Below, in pieces: positions 33,638-43,400 of a stretch of 64,000 nt of DNA. The stretch covers positions 7,193,501 through 7,257,500 of the forward strand of contig NC_021191.1 of NCBI RefSeq assembly GCF_000389965.1, written 5' to 3'. Source of the DNA: Actinoplanes sp. N902-109. GTDB taxonomy: Bacteria; Actinomycetota; Actinomycetes; Mycobacteriales; Micromonosporaceae. The position numbers were made by a program, and so were the translations under genes. The notes beneath the pieces are model-generated. The model was given only the letters and a program-made list of their open reading frames with translations, was not told the DNA's origin and did no database searches. The number at the start of each line of letters is the position of its first letter. Position 1 is the stretch's first letter.

Positions 33638-35473
33638 TTACAGGCGCTTGAGCGAGCCGAGGACACGCTCGAGCACCGCCTCGTCGTTGAGGTACGGCTG
33701 GCCGAGCAGGTCCAGCCACGCGGCGGGCGTGGCGTTCGCGGTGACTGCGGCCGGGGGCAGACTTCTCTGGTTCGCCGGACGCCGGGGAAGGACGGGTTTC
33801 TCCGGCTCATTCCCGCGATCCTGCTCTGCTTCGGCCGCCACGTCGAGCCCCGGAACAGCATCTTTCCGATCTTCCTGACAGTCCGGCCCGGATTCTTGCG
33901 CGGTGTCCGTTTCCTCCGGCGCCTGATGCCGCGGCTTGCCCGCCCCCTTGGCGCCCGTTTCCGGGCCGGGGCGCTCGGTTTCCAGGCCGGGGCGCTCGGT
34001 TTCCGCCTGCGGTTCTTCGAGGTTCGCCGGCTCGGACTCCGGCTCTGCGATCAGCTCCGGTTCGGCTTCCGCCTCGGCCAGGGTCTCCGGCTCGGACTCC
34101 GGTTCGTCCGGGGTCCGCATCTCGGCGGCGGACCCCCCGGCGATTTCCGGCTCCGGCTCCTGAGCAACGGTTTCCAGCGCGGTCGACTCTGGCCGCGACT
34201 CCCCGGCAAAGGTTTCCGACGCGACCGGCTCCGATTGACGTTCCTCGGCACCTGTTTCCGACTCGGTCGACTCCGATCGACGTCCCTCGGCAACGGTTTC
34301 CGATGCCCCTGGCTCTGGCCGCAACTCCTCAGCAACGGGTTCCCGGTCGGTCGGCTCCGGGCGACGCTTCTGGGCGACGGTTTCCCGCGAGGCCGGTTCC
34401 GGCTGGGACTCCTGGGCAACGGTTTCCGGCGAGGCCGGATGCGGCGGAATTTCCTGCGCAACGGTTTCCGGCGCGGCGGGCGCGACCGACTCGGATCCGA
34501 CGGCCGCCCTCGGCTCGGGGACGACCGCCGTTTCCGGCATACGTCCGGCCGCCGAGCCCAACTCTGGGGAGGACCTCGTTTCGGAATCACCACCGGGCAC
34601 CGTTTCCGGCACGCCGCCAGGCGCCGATTCCGTCTCACGACCGAGCGCCGTTTCCGACCCACGGCCGAGCATCGGTTCCGGCTCACCACCAAGCGCCAGC
34701 TCCGACTCACGACCAAGCGGCGTTTCCGAGGCACGGGCGAGGACCGTTTCCGGCTCACCGCCGGGCGGCGCCTTCGGTTTTGCGGCGTCGGGCGGGCCGG
34801 GCGCCGGGGCAGGTTCCGGGTGGGCCTCCGCCGCGATTGCGGTGGCCGGAACAGGATCCGGATCGGCGGCCGGTGGCGCGACTGGGACAGCTACAGAAGC
34901 AGCCGACGCCGCCGTCGGGCCGACACCAGACGCGGCCGGGCCGGCAACAGGGACAGCCGAGCCGACACCAGACGCAGCCGAGCCCGCACCAGGGACAGCC
35001 GAGCCGACACCAGACGCAGCCGGGCCAGCATCAGGAACAGCCGAGCCGACACCAGACGCGGCCGAGTCGGCACCAGACGCAGCCGAGCCCGCACGAGGAA
35101 CGGCCGAGCCTGCACCAGAAGCAGCCGGAGCGGCCTCAGCGTAAGCCGTCGTCAACCGGCGGAAGTCGTGCCGGGCCATGGCCAGGTTGGCCGCGGTACG
35201 GCGGAGCATCAGGTGCGCCACCCGTTCCGTGCCGCCGTCGCCCGGGACCAGGCGGAGGACGTGGAAAGCCTGTGCGCTGGTCACCAGCACGTCGTCCAGG
35301 GGGTCCGCGGTGCTCAGCCGGACCAGGTCGGCTGCCGCGCGGCCGACGCCGGCTGCGGCCTGGGCCTCGCGGTCGGTGGGTGAGTGGCCCCACCAGGTCA
35401 GCGCGGGGCCGTCCGCGGCGATGACTGCCACCGCGTAGGCGCCGGGTATGCGCAGGGCTTCGTCCAAGCCCAT
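33638..35473 (-). CDS. Roadblock-like protein C with long Glu/Pro/Ala/Val-rich repeat tail
   Basis: A 611-residue protein. Residues 1-120 resemble a roadblock/LC7 domain (AVAVIAADGPALTWWGH and HLMLRRTAANLAMARHDFRR). After about residue 125 comes a long low-complexity tail: first SA-x-SG-x-GSAVP-type units, then Glu/Pro-rich units repeating ETVAQE or ETVAEE, ending in a short conserved-looking tip (AWLDLLGQPYLNDEAVLERV). ATG at 35473 follows GGGGGAGGG with 5-bp spacing, which rules out the upstream ATG at 35539. Function unknown; the tail may act as a flexible spacer or interaction rod. Confidence 0.75.
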   Translation of the reverse strand: MGLDEALRIPGAYAVAVIAADGPALTWWGHSPTDREAQAAAGVGRAAADLVRLSTADPLDDVLVTSAQAFHVLRLVPGDGGTERVAHLMLRRTAANLAMARHDFRRLTTAYAEAAPAASGAGSAVPRAGSAASGADSAASGVGSAVPDAGPAASGVGSAVPGAGSAASGVGSAVPVAGPAASGVGPTAASAASVAVPVAPPAADPDPVPATAIAAEAHPEPAPAPGPPDAAKPKAPPGGEPETVLARASETPLGRESELALGGEPEPMLGRGSETALGRETESAPGGVPETVPGGDSETRSSPELGSAAGRMPETAVVPEPRAAVGSESVAPAAPETVAQEIPPHPASPETVAQESQPEPASRETVAQKRRPEPTDREPVAEELRPEPGASETVAEGRRSESTESETGAEERQSEPVASETFAGESRPESTALETVAQEPEPEIAGGSAAEMRTPDEPESEPETLAEAEAEPELIAEPESEPANLEEPQAETERPGLETERPGPETGAKGAGKPRHQAPEETDTAQESGPDCQEDRKDAVPGLDVAAEAEQDRGNEPEKPVLPRRPANQRSLPPAAVTANATPAAWLDLLGQPYLNDEAVLERVLGSLKRL

Positions 35474-35528
35474 CCGGACCCTCCCCCCGGGGTCGACCGA
35501 TGATACGAACGGCTTGGCGAAGCCGGGT

Positions 35529-35963
35529 TCAGCCGGCAAACCCGGCTTCCAGCTGCTTCATGACGATGCGGGCCTGGGCGAACAGCATGCCGACCTTGGT
35601 TTCGCGGCGGCAGACCAGCACCGCCACGAAGTCCTGGTTCTGCTGGCTGCGCAGGAAGAGGTGGATCAGGTTGTCGCTGTTTACCACGATTTCCTGGAAG
35701 TAGTGCCGGTCGGTGGTGACGCCGCGCCGGGCCTTGAAGATGTCCTCGATCATGGTCACGTTGCGGCCCTGGAAGAGGTCGAACGTGGCCGCGGCGAGCA
35801 GGTCGAGCAGCTCGCCGGGGTAGTCGTCGAGGGTGTCGACGGCGAGCAGCATGCCGGTCGACATGTCCACCAGGCCGGCGGCGACGCAGTCGGGTACCAG
35901 CGCTCGGAAGTCCGCCACCGCGGTGGTGACGATCTCCGACATGCTGCGGGTGCCGCTGGTCAT
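35529..35963 (-). CDS. Roadblock/LC7-like protein B
   Basis: A 144-residue soluble protein with an N-terminal helix, CVAAGLVDMSTGMLLAV, a central helix, IVVNSDNLIHLFLRS and the closing strand DFVAVLVCRRET followed by a helix. This is the alpha-beta-beta-alpha-beta-beta-beta-alpha order of roadblock domains. ATG at 35963 overlaps the upstream roadblock stop by 4 bp (ATGA). It probably forms homo- or heterodimers with its neighbours; GTPase regulation is inferred from the family. Confidence 0.78.
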   Translation of the reverse strand: MTSGTRSMSEIVTTAVADFRALVPDCVAAGLVDMSTGMLLAVDTLDDYPGELLDLLAAATFDLFQGRNVTMIEDIFKARRGVTTDRHYFQEIVVNSDNLIHLFLRSQQNQDFVAVLVCRRETKVGMLFAQARIVMKQLEAGFAG

Positions 35964-36334
35964 ACCTCGAGGTCGGCTTCGATCTTGCGGAGCTGGTGGC
36001 GGGCCAGACCGAGGTTGGCGCGGCTCTTCTGCAGCGACAGGTACAGGAAGAAGGCGTCGCCGTTGCGCGAGGACTTGAGCAGCCGGATCAGGTGGTACTG
36101 GGTGTCCAGCGTGATCAGGATGTCCTCGATCGCGTCGTTCAGGCCCAGCATCTCCAGGGTGCGGACCTTGGCGCGCACCACGTCGGTGTTGCCGGCCGCG
36201 GCCACGTTCATGTCCATGGTCGCGCCGCCGCCAAGGACGCCGAGGGTCAGGCCGCTGGTGTAGTCGACCAGCGCCACGCCGATGGCGCCATCGATGGCCA
36301 TCGCTTCCTTGAGGGATGTCTCGATGTTTGCCAC
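35960..36334 (-). CDS. Roadblock/LC7-like protein A
   Basis: A 124-residue protein: N-terminal helix, GAIGVALVDYTSGLTLGVLG, helix, DILITLDTQYHLIRLLKSS, GDAFFLYLSLQKSRANL, ending in a long basic/acidic helix. GTG at 36334 follows GGAGGAC. First gene of the four-gene roadblock cluster and coupled to B. Cytoplasmic; a scaffold or GTPase-regulator role comes from the family only. Confidence 0.78.
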   Translation of the reverse strand: MANIETSLKEAMAIDGAIGVALVDYTSGLTLGVLGGGATMDMNVAAAGNTDVVRAKVRTLEMLGLNDAIEDILITLDTQYHLIRLLKSSRNGDAFFLYLSLQKSRANLGLARHQLRKIEADLEV

Positions 36335-36558
36335 GAAGTCCTCCGATGTGCTCAGGGCCCCGGCCCGCGTCTGTGACCTGCGGTTGCGTTCGGGCCGAAG
36401 CAGTGTCGGATCTTGCGACGGCCAGCGTTGCACAGGTCTGAGCCGAATGCCCCAGTGCTGCCCGCATACCCGCGGAGATCAACCTGAACATAGGCTAGCC
36501 GGTCCCCCGACCGGGGGATGGACAAACGCGGCACCGCGCAGGGGCGAATCGACGCAGG

Positions 36559-37470
36559 TCAGGCTTGCGATGCCAGGATCGCGAAGGCCTGCGCCTCGGT
36601 GGCGGTGCCGGGTGCGTCGAAGGTCGGCGAGCCGGCGGCGCCCCGCACGACACCCCGGTCGTCGATCTCGCGGGCCGCTGCGGCGAGCAGGTCGCGACCC
36701 GTCTCGGCGTACACCGTAGGTAACCATCCGTCGGTGGCCCCTGTCAACGCTGCGTAGGCAAACATCTGAGCGGCGTTGACCTCCCGAAACGTACCGGGGT
36801 CGTCAAGAACATCGTTGAACAGGCCATCTGACCGGCGCAGGGTGAGGCAGGCATCGAGGACCTCCCGCCCATGCGTCACCAGACGGTGACGCTCAGGAAA
36901 ATCGGGTGCGATACGCAGCGTACGAGCAATGGCGGCGACCACCCACCCGCTTGCACCACCCCACCGGGCCGGGCGGAGCAGGCTTGCGGTGTCCTCGGAC
37001 CAGACCGCCGAGTAGAGGCCGTCGCGGCACAGCCGGCGGCGATGCCCGTCGAGCTGCTGCCAGGCCAGGTCGGCGCGACCGCTCAGGGTGAGGAACGGCA
37101 GCACCATGTAGACCGTGTCGGCCCACACCTCACGCCGGTCGACCAGGTGGAACAGCGTGCCGTCCGGGGCCCGCGGCGCGTCGGACACCAGCCAGGCGAG
37201 CTGGCGGCGGGCCGCCTCGGCAAAGACCGGGTTCCCGGTACGGCGGGAAGCCGCCAGCACCGCCTCACCGCACGCGGCGCCGTTGACCGCCCCGGGCTCG
37301 GCCACGTCGGCCAGCCGCCCGTCCGCCGCCTGCCGCGTCACGGCTGCCTCGGCGAGCAGCACCACCAGGTCGTCGCGGCCCAGCGCCATGGCAGCCTGGG
37401 CCGCGACACCCTGCTCCCACGACTGGCGTTGCATGGCGAGCATCGCGGTGAGTACGGCGTCGGTGTCCAT
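36559..37470 (-). CDS. GH88/GH105-like unsaturated glucuronyl hydrolase family protein
   Basis: A 303-residue predicted alpha/alpha-barrel hydrolase of the GH88/GH105 type (WEQGVAAQAAMALGRDD; AVNGAACGEAVLAASRRTG; EVWADTVYMVLPFLTLSG; ARWGGASGWVVAAIARTLR; FREVNAAQMFAYAALTG). The Asp in VWADTVYMV may be a catalytic residue. It is shorter than typical GH105 members (about 370) and has no signal peptide, so it acts inside the cell. Such enzymes release unsaturated uronates from oligosaccharides, which fits the PL7 lyase and uxaC/uxuB genes in this window. It precedes nothing in operon; PRPP synthetase lies 10 bp upstream on the same strand. Confidence 0.7.
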   Translation of the reverse strand: MDTDAVLTAMLAMQRQSWEQGVAAQAAMALGRDDLVVLLAEAAVTRQAADGRLADVAEPGAVNGAACGEAVLAASRRTGNPVFAEAARRQLAWLVSDAPRAPDGTLFHLVDRREVWADTVYMVLPFLTLSGRADLAWQQLDGHRRRLCRDGLYSAVWSEDTASLLRPARWGGASGWVVAAIARTLRIAPDFPERHRLVTHGREVLDACLTLRRSDGLFNDVLDDPGTFREVNAAQMFAYAALTGATDGWLPTVYAETGRDLLAAAAREIDDRGVVRGAAGSPTFDAPGTATEAQAFAILASQA

Positions 37471-37480
37471 CGGGGCACGC

Positions 37481-38419
37481 TCAGGCGAACAGGGCGCTGA
37501 CGGACTCGCCGTTGTGGATCCGGCGCATCGCCTCGGCCAGGGCCGGGGCCACCGACAGCACCGTCAGCTTGTCGGTGTGGTTGGCGCGCGGGATCGGCAC
37601 GGTGTTCGTACAGACGATCTCCTCGACGTCCTTCTCGGCCGAGAGCCGCTGCACCGCGTCGGCGGCGAACAGACCGTGCGTGCACGCCACCCGGATGCTC
37701 CGGGCGTGCCGCTCACGCAGCCGGCCGAGCAGCTCGAACACCGTACTGCCCTTGGCGATCTCGTCGTCCAGGATGATCACGTCGCGATCGGTGACCTCGC
37801 CGATCACCGAGCTGATCACCACCTTGTCGTCGGCGAAGCGCTGCTTGGCCCCCGCGGCGACCTCGATGTCGAGCATCCGCGCGAAGTGCGCCGCCTCCTT
37901 GGCGTTGCCCAGGTCGGGCGACACCACGACGGTGTTGCTCAGGTCGTAGCCGCGGAAGTGGTGGGCGAGCTCGCGCAGCGCGTGCAGGTGGTCGACGGGC
38001 ACGCTGAAGAACCCGTGCACCTGCGGCGAGTGCAGGGTCATGGCCAGGATGCGGTGGGCGCCGGCGGTCTGCAGCAGGTCCGCGACCAGCCGCCCGCCGA
38101 TGGAGATGCGCGGTGCGTCCTTCTTGTCGCTGCGGGCGTACGCGTAATGCGGCAGGACCACGGTGATCCGCCCGGCTGACGCACCCCGCGCGGCGTCGAG
38201 CATGAAGAGCAGTTCCACCAGGTTCTCCTGAACCGGCGGGACCAGCGGCTGGATGAGGAACACGTCCCGCTCGCGGCAGTTGCCCTGGAGCTGCACCTCG
38301 ATGCAGTCGTTGGCGAACCGCGACGTCCGGGTGGGCAGCAGCGGCACCCCGAGGTGCTCGCAGATCTCCGCCGCCAACTGTGGATGGGCACTACCGGTGA
38401 ACACGGCGATGTCACGCAC
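37481..38419 (-). CDS. Ribose-phosphate pyrophosphokinase, divergent
   Basis: A 312-residue PRPP synthetase. The ATP-binding region DKKDAPRISIGGRLVADLL and the H-x-PQVHGFFSVPVDHLHA stretch are typical. The PRPP loop reads IILDDEIAKGSTVF, where common bacterial enzymes have VDDMIDTAGT or similar, and the VVSPDLGNAKEA flag also differs from the usual VVSPDxGGxxR. It starts with GTG at 38419. It could be a second, specialised Prs or a different diphosphokinase family member. It faces the divergent ABC ATPase gene across 75 bp. Confidence 0.85.
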   Translation of the reverse strand: MRDIAVFTGSAHPQLAAEICEHLGVPLLPTRTSRFANDCIEVQLQGNCRERDVFLIQPLVPPVQENLVELLFMLDAARGASAGRITVVLPHYAYARSDKKDAPRISIGGRLVADLLQTAGAHRILAMTLHSPQVHGFFSVPVDHLHALRELAHHFRGYDLSNTVVVSPDLGNAKEAAHFARMLDIEVAAGAKQRFADDKVVISSVIGEVTDRDVIILDDEIAKGSTVFELLGRLRERHARSIRVACTHGLFAADAVQRLSAEKDVEEIVCTNTVPIPRANHTDKLTVLSVAPALAEAMRRIHNGESVSALFA

Positions 38420-38494
38420 GCGCCCACCCTAGACAAAAGGTTCGGGACACGTGCGGGCGACCACCTCCGCCCCGGCGTCCGTTACCTTGATCCC

Positions 38495-39337
38495 ATGAAC
38501 GGTCTTGCGGTGGCCTGCCGGCGTGTCGTGCACATCTACCGGGCCGAGGCCGGCGACGTCGTCGCCCTGGCCGGCGTCGACCTGTCCATCGCGCCGGGCG
38601 AGACCATCGCCCTGGTCGGCCCGTCCGGCTCCGGCAAGTCCACGCTCATCTCGCTGCTGGCGGGCATGATGCGGCCGTCCGCGGGCCGGATCAACATCGG
38701 CACGTACGACATGGGCAAGCTCTCCGACGCCGAGGTCTCGCGCCTGCGTGGCACGGAGATCGGCGTGGTCCTGCAGGGCGCGGCCCGCAACCTCCTGCCG
38801 TACGCGACCCTGCACCGCAACATCTGGCTCGCCCAGCGCCGGGCGGCCAACACCCGGGGCATCGAGCTGGACGACCCGGACCGCATCCTCGACCTGGTGG
38901 GCCTGCCCGGGATGGGCCGCGCCCGGCTGGCCGAGCTCACCCCCGGCGGCAAGCAGCGCGCCGCCCTGGCCGTGGGCGTCGCCGCCGGCCCGGGTCTGCT
39001 CCTGGTCGACGAGCCCACCAGCCGCCTCGACACCGCCGGCCGCGACGAGGTGCTGGAGGCTCTGGAGACCGTCAACCGCGAACGCCACACCACCATCGTG
39101 GTGGTCACCCACGACAACGAGGTGGGCGCCCGCCTCGGCCGGGCCGTGACGATCCGCGACGGCCGGGTGGGCGCCGAGGGCCGCGACGGCCAGGACTTCG
39201 CCGTGGTGGCCGGCGACGGCACCGTCCAGCTCCCCCCGGAGATCCTGGGCAGTTTCCCGCCCGGCACCCTGTTCACCGTCGACCACGAGAACGGCACTGT
39301 CACCCTGGTCCCCGGTGGCACCGAGAGCGCCGCCTGA
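38495..39337 (+). CDS. ABC transporter ATP-binding protein (LolD/MacB-like)
   Basis: A 280-residue ATPase: Walker A GPSGSGKST, Q-loop VVLQGAARNLLPYATL, signature LTPGGKQR (a changed LSGGQ), Walker B LLLVDEPTSRLD and H-loop VTHDNE. The MacB/LolD-type Q-loop and length suggest export or lipoprotein/permease partners rather than import. No permease is adjacent on the same strand; the FtsX-type permeases encoded on the other strand downstream are possible partners. The C-terminal 60 residues form a beta extension. Confidence 0.85.
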   Translation: MNGLAVACRRVVHIYRAEAGDVVALAGVDLSIAPGETIALVGPSGSGKSTLISLLAGMMRPSAGRINIGTYDMGKLSDAEVSRLRGTEIGVVLQGAARNLLPYATLHRNIWLAQRRAANTRGIELDDPDRILDLVGLPGMGRARLAELTPGGKQRAALAVGVAAGPGLLLVDEPTSRLDTAGRDEVLEALETVNRERHTTIVVVTHDNEVGARLGRAVTIRDGRVGAEGRDGQDFAVVAGDGTVQLPPEILGSFPPGTLFTVDHENGTVTLVPGGTESAA

Positions 39338-39346
39338 GCGGGCCGC

Positions 39347-39799
39347 TCAGGACACCACCGTCGCCGCGATGGTGATCTGGGTGCGCAGCGAGTTCGCGAT
39401 GTAGCACTCCTCGTGCCCCTGCACGACCAACTCCCGCACGAATGCCTCGTCCGTCCCGGCCGCCACCCGGATCACCGGCCGCAGCTCGATCCGCTCGATC
39501 GACGCCTTGCGCAGGTCCTCGCTGAGGTAGCCGACCGCCTCGTCGGTGTAGCCGACCACGTCCACGTGCTTGCGCGCCGCCAGCGACAGGAACGACAGCA
39601 TCTGGCACGACGCCGCCGCCAGCACCACGAGCTGCTCCGGGTTCAGCAGCTCCGCGTCGCCCCGGAAATGCGGGTCCGCGCTCAGCTCCAGCGCCGCCGA
39701 CGCCGGTGGGGCCACCGCCCGGTGCGCCCGGGGGTAGGCCCGGTAGCCGCTGCCGGTCGAGCCGTCCCACTCGATGCGGGCGTGATGCGCGAGGCTCAT
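39347..39799 (-). CDS. OsmC/Ohr-family protein
   Basis: A 150-residue OsmC-fold protein. The two conserved catalytic cysteines are in AAASCQMLSFLSL and GHEECYIANS, as expected for peroxidase activity against organic hydroperoxides. Soluble, probably a homodimer. Its ATG overlaps the upstream ABC ATPase stop by 4 bp, so it is the last gene of the FtsX/FtsX/ABC operon. Why an OsmC is coupled to an efflux-type system is unclear. Confidence 0.88.
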   Translation of the reverse strand: MSLAHHARIEWDGSTGSGYRAYPRAHRAVAPPASAALELSADPHFRGDAELLNPEQLVVLAAASCQMLSFLSLAARKHVDVVGYTDEAVGYLSEDLRKASIERIELRPVIRVAAGTDEAFVRELVVQGHEECYIANSLRTQITIAATVVS

Positions 39800-40446
39800 C
39801 GGACCAGCACCGCCTCGCCGTCGGCCAGGTGCAGCTCGTGGTCGCAGGCCGCAGCGGCCTCCGGGTCGTGCGTGGCGAAGACCACCGCCGCCCCGCGCTG
39901 GGCCTCACCGCGCAGCAGGTCGAGCACACGCTGGCGGTTGGCCGCGTCCAGCTCGCTGGTGATCTCGTCGGCCAGCAGCACGTCGCCGTGCAGGGCGAGA
40001 CCGCGGGCGATCGCCGTACGCTGCTGCTGGCCACCGGAGAGCTCCTCGATGAGCTGGCCCGCCTGACCGGCCAGGCCCAGCTTCTCCAGGACCGTGGTGG
40101 TGCCGCGGCGGGCCTCGGCGGGGGTGCCGCCGGTCGCGATCATCGCCACCGCGATGTTCTCCTCGGCGGTGAGGATGGCGGCGAGCCCGTTGTCCTGCGG
40201 GATGAGCACCACGCCGAGGGCCACGCCGCGGTCGCGGTCGCGCAACTCCTCGCCGTCGACAGTGACCCGGCCGGATGCCGGGGGCAGCAGGCCCGCCATG
40301 GCCGCGAGCAGGGTGGTCTTGCCGGCGCCGGACGTGCCGGTCACCGCCAGCAGCTCGCCCGGGCGGGCCGTGACCGACACCCCGCGCAGCACCGGCGCGC
40401 CGTCCCCGTAGGACAGGCCGGCCGCCTCCACGGTCAACGTCCTCAT
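39796..40446 (-). CDS. ABC transporter ATP-binding protein, FtsX-permease partner
   Basis: A 216-residue ATPase: Walker A GTSGAGKTT, Q-loop VVLIPQDNGLAAIL, signature LSGGQQQR, Walker B LLADEITSELD, H-loop THDPEA. The short LolD/MacB-type ATPase and its position directly after two FtsX-like permease genes (4-bp overlaps on both sides) mark it as their energy subunit. Start ATG at 40446. Confidence 0.9.
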   Translation of the reverse strand: MRTLTVEAAGLSYGDGAPVLRGVSVTARPGELLAVTGTSGAGKTTLLAAMAGLLPPASGRVTVDGEELRDRDRGVALGVVLIPQDNGLAAILTAEENIAVAMIATGGTPAEARRGTTTVLEKLGLAGQAGQLIEELSGGQQQRTAIARGLALHGDVLLADEITSELDAANRQRVLDLLRGEAQRGAAVVFATHDPEAAAACDHELHLADGEAVLVR

Positions 40447-43400
40447 GCTCTCCCCTTCCGCAACGGTGCCGGCCGCGGCGCCCCGGCCCGGACCCGGGTG
40501 GTCAGCAGCGAGACCACCACGAGAATCACGAGTGCCGCGACCACGGCGACGGCGACAACCCACCAGCGCGGCCACAACGGTAGCGGCAGCGGCGGCGGGT
40601 CCAGCCCGGCCAGCGGCAGCGTCCATCCGGTCAGGGCGTACCCGGCCAGGCCGGTGCCGGTCCCGGTCAGCACGGCCAGACCCACGAGCAGCGGGTACGC
40701 CCACAGCGTCGCCTGCCGCGCCGAGTCCCGCCCGAGGCCCTGCGCGCGCAGGGCGGCCAGGTCCTCGTCGCGCTGCTCCCGGTCGACCGACGCGGCGAGC
40801 ACGAGCGCCCCCGCGGCCAGCCCGACGGCGAGCAGCCCGGCCAGCGCGTAGAACCACAGGGCCAGCGCCGGGCCCTGATGGTCGAGCTGGTCGCGCAGCT
40901 CGGCGGTGCGGACGTCACCGGTGACGACCAGCCCCTGCGCGGCCAGCCGGTCGAGCACGTCGGCCGGGGCGTCGCCGGTGAGCCAGATCTGCTCGTTCTG
41001 CAGCGGTACCGACTGGGTGGCCGCCCGGTCGGCGTACTCGAGGTCGGTGAGCGTGCCCCCGATGCCGACGCCGGGCACCGTGCTGACCCCGGGCACCCGG
41101 GTGATCGGGGTGCTCCGGCCGTCCAGGCCGGTGAAGGAGGTGGTGCCGGCGAGACCGCCGGCCACCGGCAGCGGCAGCGGCGCGTCCACCGGCTGGATCC
41201 AGGCGCCGGTGTCGCCGATGCCGTTGGGCGCCTGGACGTCGATGCCCAGGCCGTCCGGCTCGGCGGTGAGGCTGCCGTACGCGGACATCCGCCAGGTGGC
41301 GGTGTCGGTGAGCCGTTTTGTGGCGACCGCGTCGCGGACCGGGTTGATCGTGCCCAGCCGGGTCACCACCACGTGCCCGGTGACCCCGGAGGTGCTGCCG
41401 GCCGTGGTGATCTGGATGCCGTCGAGCCGGCAACCGGCCTTGCAGGCGGGGACCCGCTGGGCGTACGAGGAACCGCCGTTGGTCATCGCGCCCAGCGAGA
41501 TCTGCACCGAGCCGCCACCGGTGACCGACGTCAGGGCCAGGTTCAGGTTCAGCGGGTTGAGCGGCTGCACCCCGGTGACCTCGGTGTCGACGCTGACGTC
41601 CTGACCGGTGAGCACGACCGGTTCGGGTGCGGCCGGGCGCAGTTCCCGGGCGATCGTGCCGGCGGTGGTGTCGCCACCGGGCCAGGTGGCCACCGTGGTG
41701 AGCCGGGTGGTGTCGACGGCCAGACCGGGCACCTCGCCCTTCCCGGTGCCCGGGGTGTGCACCACCGCCATGGCGAACCGGCCGTCGGGGTCGGCAGCCC
41801 GGGCCGCCGTCAGCAGCTTCGCCGGGCCGACCGGCTGCACCGTCACCACCCGGTCGGCGCCGTTGCCCAGCTCCGCGGTGACCCGCCGGTCCAGCAGCCC
41901 GGAGTCCACCGCACAGACCGCCAGCACCGCCACCGCCACACTCGCGGTCAGCAGCGCGAACAGCCCACCGGCACCGGGGCGGCGGGACAGCCGCAGCCCG
42001 GCCAGCGCGGGACCGAGCCGGCCCCGGCGCAACGCCCGCGCGGACAGTTTCGCCACCACCGGCAGCAGCGCCCGCGCCACGACCAGCGCGATGGCGAACA
42101 CGACGAGCGCGGGTGCGAACAGACCGGCACCGACCGGCTTGCCGGAGACCGCCGCCTGGCCGCCGGCGATGACCGCCAGCAGGACCGTCGCGATCTCCAG
42201 CAGCGGTGGCCGCCGGCCACCCGGCGCCCGGCGCAGCAGCTCGGCGACGTGCGCGAACAGGTCCCGGCGCTGGGCCACCAGGGCGGCGCCGAGCGCGGCA
42301 AGCGCGACCAGCGGGGCGTACAGCAGGGACCCGAAGCCCGGCGCGGCTCCCACACCCGGGAACAGCACCGCCGCCATCGCGTCGACCAGCAGCTGGCCGG
42401 TCAGGCAGCCGACGATCGCACCGGCCACGATGGCCAGCAGGTTCTCCCCGGTGGCCAGCAGCCATCGCTCCCACCAGCGCACCCCGCGCAGCGCCGCCAC
42501 GGCCAGCTCCGGCCGGCGGGCCTCGGCGCCCCGTCCGGCTGCCAGGAAGATGACGAAGCAGGACAGCAGCACCAGCGGCACCGAGATGACCGGCACGATG
42601 ATCTTCGCAGCGGCCCGGCCCGCGTCGATGCGGGCCAGCAGGTCGGGCAGGCCGGTGCGCACGCTCACCGTCGTGCCCAGCTTGTCGATGGTGGCCTGCA
42701 GCGTGGCCTGGGCGGCCCGGATGCCGTCGAGCTTGTCGACGTCGAGCGCGTGCGGGCCGGCCATGCCGTCGACGGACTTGTCGGTGGCGCCGTGGTCCAT
42801 CCCGGTGAGCGTGGCGTACGCGGCGAAGACCGGCTCGCCGGGCCGCTCGCCCGGGTCGGCGGCGAAGTAGCCGTGCGTCCCCCAGTAGAACTCCATGGGG
42901 TGCGGCACGGTGTAGACGCCGGCCACGGTCAGGTCGCGCGCGCCACCCTCGGCCTGGAACACCGGCGTCTGCGGGTTGGGGCTGAACTTCGCGAACGACA
43001 GGGTGATCCGGTCGCCCGCGGCGATGCCGAGCCGCTGGGCGGTGCGCTGCCCGAGCACCACCTCACCCGCGGCGGCAGCACAGCGCCCGGCCACCATGGT
43101 CAGGTGCGAGCACACGTCCTGGCGGTACACGAACCGGGTGCGGTAGTGCACGTCCGGGTCGATGCCGATGGTGGGGTACTCGGCGGCGTACACATTGGTG
43201 AAGCCCGGGAAGGTCAGCAGGGCCGGCCCGACCGAGGCGAAGTCGAGCGAGTCGCCGCCGGCCTGGGTGCGCCGGTCGTCCTCGGTCTTGAGCAGCGACA
43301 GCGACCGCTCACCGGTGGTCGCGGTGGCGACCTGCCCGGCGGCCACCGCCCGGTCGGCGGCACGCAGGTAGGCCGGGGCGGCCACCGCGGCGGTCACGGC

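Noticed and set aside
33599..35383. Plus-strand 594-residue Arg/Gly/Phe-rich frame
   Set aside because: Shadow of the repeat-rich roadblock gene on the other strand, with no domain and no ribosome-binding site.
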